Shown one piece after another: positions 33,302 to 35,429 of a stretch of DNA of 35,429 nucleotides. The stretch comes from Massilia sp. ST3 (GTDB lineage: Bacteria; Pseudomonadota; Gammaproteobacteria; Burkholderiales; Burkholderiaceae_D). The translations under genes and the position numbers were made by a program. The notes under the pieces are model-generated. The model had not been told where the DNA came from, did not search any database, and worked only from the letters and a program-made list of their open reading frames with translations. Each line of letters begins with the position of its first letter. Position 1 is the stretch's first letter. The DNA lies in NCBI RefSeq assembly GCF_018119405.1, contig NZ_JAGPWC010000052.1, positions 1-35,429 of the forward strand. Direction: 5' to 3'.

Positions 33302-35113
33302 TTGAAAAACGCTTTCGTCATTGTAACCCTGTCCGGCCTCCTGACGGCATGTGCTGTCGCGCCGCAGCAGCAGCCGGCGGCGCCTGTCAAGGAAGAGGCG
33401 GTTCCGCTCGCCCAGGAGCAAGCGGAAGACCTGGAGCTGGACGAAGAGGAAACCCTGGCCAAGGCGCGCGCCGAACTGGAAGCGCGCCTGCCCAAGGTCG
33501 AGCTCAGCAGCACCATGCTCTACCAGCTCATGAAGGCCGAGTTCGAATTCCGCACCGGCGAATGGCAGGGCCCCTACCTGACGATGCTGAGCCTGGCCCA
33601 GCAGACCCGCGATCCGCGCCTGGCGCGGCGCGCCGCCGAGATGGCGGTGGCCGCCAAGCAGGCCGACGACACCCTGGCCGCAGTGCGCCTGTGGCACGAG
33701 CTCGACCCCGAGTCCGAGGAAGCGACCCAGTATTTCGTCGGCATGGTGGTGACGTCCGAGAACCTCGCCGATATCGAGCCGATCTTCGAAAAACGCCTGC
33801 GCGAGGCGACCCCGGGACGGCGCGGCCTGCTGATGTTCCAGATGCAGCAGCTGCTGACCCGGGCCAAGGACAAGGACGCGGCCGGCGCCATGCTGGAGCG
33901 CCTGATCGCGCCCTATGGCGAAACCATGGAAGCGCGCGTGGTGCGGGCCCAGTCCGCCTTGGCGCGCGGCGACAAGGCCGGCGCCCAGCAGCAGGCGCGC
34001 GCGGCCCTGGTCGCCAAGCCCGATTCCGAGATCGCCGCCCTGATGCTGGCCCAGGCCATCGAGGACGAAGGCCAGATCATGGCGCTGTTCGACCAGTTCC
34101 TGAAGAACAACCCGAACGCGCGCGAGGTGCGTGCGGCGCGCGCCCGCATCCTGGTCAACCGCAAGGATTACCCGGCCGCGCGCCAGGAGTTCGAGGTGTT
34201 GCTGAAGGACCAGCCCGACAACGTGGCGCACCTGTACGCGCTCGGCATCCTGGCCACCCAGATGAACGACGCCATTGGGGCGGAAAACTATTTCACCCGC
34301 TTCGTCGAGGTGCTCGGCCGCAATCCGGAAGACGAGCGCGACCCGTCTCGCGCGCTCCTGATCCTGTCGCAGCTGGCCGAAGAGCGGGGCGACCTGAACG
34401 GCGCCCTGCAGTGGCTCGACAAGGTGCCGGACGGCACCGACCAGCAGACCCTGTTCAGCAGCCAGCTGCGCCGCGCCCACGTGATCGGCAAGCAGGGCGA
34501 CCTGAGCAGCGCGCGGCGCCTGCTTGCCGGCCTCAAGACCGAGGACGCGTCCCAGCAGGCCCAGGTGGCCGTGGCCGAATCGCAGCTGCTGCGCGACGCC
34601 GGCCGCACCCAGGAAGCCTACAAGCTGATGGAGGCCGCCGCCAAGCGCTTCCCCAAGAACGCCGACCTGCTCTACGACTTTGCCCTGCTGGCCGAGAAGA
34701 TGGGGCACGTGGACGTGATGGAAAAGCAATTGCGCGAAGTGATGGCGCAGGCGCCGGACAACCACCACGCCTACAACGCCCTCGGCTACTCGCTGGCCGA
34801 GCGCAACGTGCGCCTGCAGGAAGCCTACGGCCTGATCGCCAAGGCCATGGAGATGGCGCCGGGCGATCCCTTCATCATGGATAGCATGGGCTGGATCCAC
34901 TACCGCATGGGCAACCTGGACGAGGCGGAAAAGCACCTGCGCCGCGCCTATTCCCTGCGGCGCGATCCGGAGATCGCTGTGCACCTGGGCGAAGTGCTGT
35001 GGAAGAAGGGCGACAAGCTCGCAGCCCAGCAGCTGTGGCGCGAAGCGCGCGCCAAGGATCCGCATAACGATACCCTGCGCACCACGCTGGCGCGGCTGGG
35101 GCTGTCCTTGTGA
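33302..35113 (+). CDS. TPR-repeat lipoprotein
   Basis: A 603-residue lipoprotein that appears to start with TTG at 33302: from there the reading is a short signal sequence with lipobox LLTAC (Cys15), which fixes the start better than any ATG upstream. An acidic/Gln-rich linker (about 20-60) leads to a helical solenoid of roughly a dozen tetratricopeptide-like repeats, clearest in the last third (NHHAYNALGYSLAERN, DPFIMDSMGWIHYRMGNLDEAEKHLRRAY). TPR proteins are scaffolds for protein complexes; lipidation places this one in the envelope, probably the outer membrane. In related genomes lolB and ispE often follow, but here the sequence ends. A family A REP copy follows the stop. Confidence 0.88.
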   Translation: MKNAFVIVTLSGLLTACAVAPQQQPAAPVKEEAVPLAQEQAEDLELDEEETLAKARAELEARLPKVELSSTMLYQLMKAEFEFRTGEWQGPYLTMLSLAQQTRDPRLARRAAEMAVAAKQADDTLAAVRLWHELDPESEEATQYFVGMVVTSENLADIEPIFEKRLREATPGRRGLLMFQMQQLLTRAKDKDAAGAMLERLIAPYGETMEARVVRAQSALARGDKAGAQQQARAALVAKPDSEIAALMLAQAIEDEGQIMALFDQFLKNNPNAREVRAARARILVNRKDYPAARQEFEVLLKDQPDNVAHLYALGILATQMNDAIGAENYFTRFVEVLGRNPEDERDPSRALLILSQLAEERGDLNGALQWLDKVPDGTDQQTLFSSQLRRAHVIGKQGDLSSARRLLAGLKTEDASQQAQVAVAESQLLRDAGRTQEAYKLMEAAAKRFPKNADLLYDFALLAEKMGHVDVMEKQLREVMAQAPDNHHAYNALGYSLAERNVRLQEAYGLIAKAMEMAPGDPFIMDSMGWIHYRMGNLDEAEKHLRRAYSLRRDPEIAVHLGEVLWKKGDKLAAQQLWREARAKDPHNDTLRTTLARLGLSL

Positions 35114-35162
35114 AATAATCCACGTTTTCATCGACTCCGGATGCTGGTATCGCCGCGCGCCC

Positions 35163-35191
35163 GTAGGGTTGGCGGCTTCGCCGCCGACGCG
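35163..35191 (+). repeat. REP-like element, family A, third copy
   Basis: GTAGGGTTGGCGGC-TTC-GCCGCCGACGCG matches the two copies at 14185-14289 outside the loop. It lies 50 bases after the TPR gene stop. CGCGTCGG at 35246-35253 looks like the beginning of an inverted partner copy that then dissolves into homopolymer. Confidence 0.85.
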
Positions 35192-35251
35192 TCGATTGTT
35201 ATCGCCGGCTGAACCCGTCGCAACTGATCTAGCTGTGTCTATCACCGCGTC

Positions 35252-35429
<178 letters not shown>

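Overview
The window looks like chromosomal DNA of a GC-rich betaproteobacterium, most likely Oxalobacteraceae (Massilia/Telluria-like). This is inferred from strong G/C third-position bias, System II (ResB/CcsA) cytochrome c maturation next to a di-haem cytochrome c4, the divergent engB-hemB / cytochrome c4 arrangement, and pilMNOPQ followed by the aro genes and dgt. No tRNA, rRNA, CRISPR array, prophage or insertion sequence was found. The last ~180 bases are almost pure C/G homopolymer and look like assembly or sequencing artefact.

Layout. 1-4.4 kb is an accessory region: an SMR exporter overlapping a GST, a divergent LysR regulator with a palindromic operator pair, a possible frameshifted small gene, a small unknown protein, a RidA-family protein, and a complete ECF41 module (sigma factor, CxxCxxxH carboxymuconolactone-decarboxylase-like partner and an exact ECF41-type promoter). 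4.5-11 kb is housekeeping: hemB and engB (minus), then cytochrome c4, resB, ccsA and a methyltransferase (plus). 11-14.2 kb has a GFA-type protein, two small unknown proteins and the periplasmic methionine sulfoxide repair pair msrP-msrQ. 14.3-18.7 kb has lysA with the small lipoprotein gene lptM, divergent cyaY, and mrcA (PBP1A). 19-24.2 kb is the type IV pilus operon pilMNOPQ with overlapping stops and starts. It is followed by a 657-residue Ig-repeat lipoprotein of unknown function, an in-frame aroK-aroB fusion and dgt. 29.3-33.2 kb (minus) has mutM, a dynamin-like GTPase and mutY. A divergent TPR lipoprotein ends the readable sequence.

How the parts work together. ResB/CcsA would mature the adjacent cytochrome c4. 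PilM/N/O/P form the inner platform and PilQ the outer-membrane pore of the pilus machine; PBP1A is divergent from it, an arrangement common in proteobacteria. MutM and MutY are the two glycosylases of the 8-oxoguanine system and flank a membrane-remodelling-type GTPase. The ECF41 sigma factor probably drives its own operon from the promoter found here.

The main non-genic structure is two families of REP-like palindromes. Inverted pairs occupy all three convergent gene boundaries that have room for one (msrQ/lysA, cyaY/mrcA, dgt/mutY), and a further copy follows the TPR gene. The items most worth follow-up are the Ig-repeat lipoprotein in the pilus locus, the dynamin-mutY-mutM cluster, the ECF41 module with its promoter, and the AroKB fusion.
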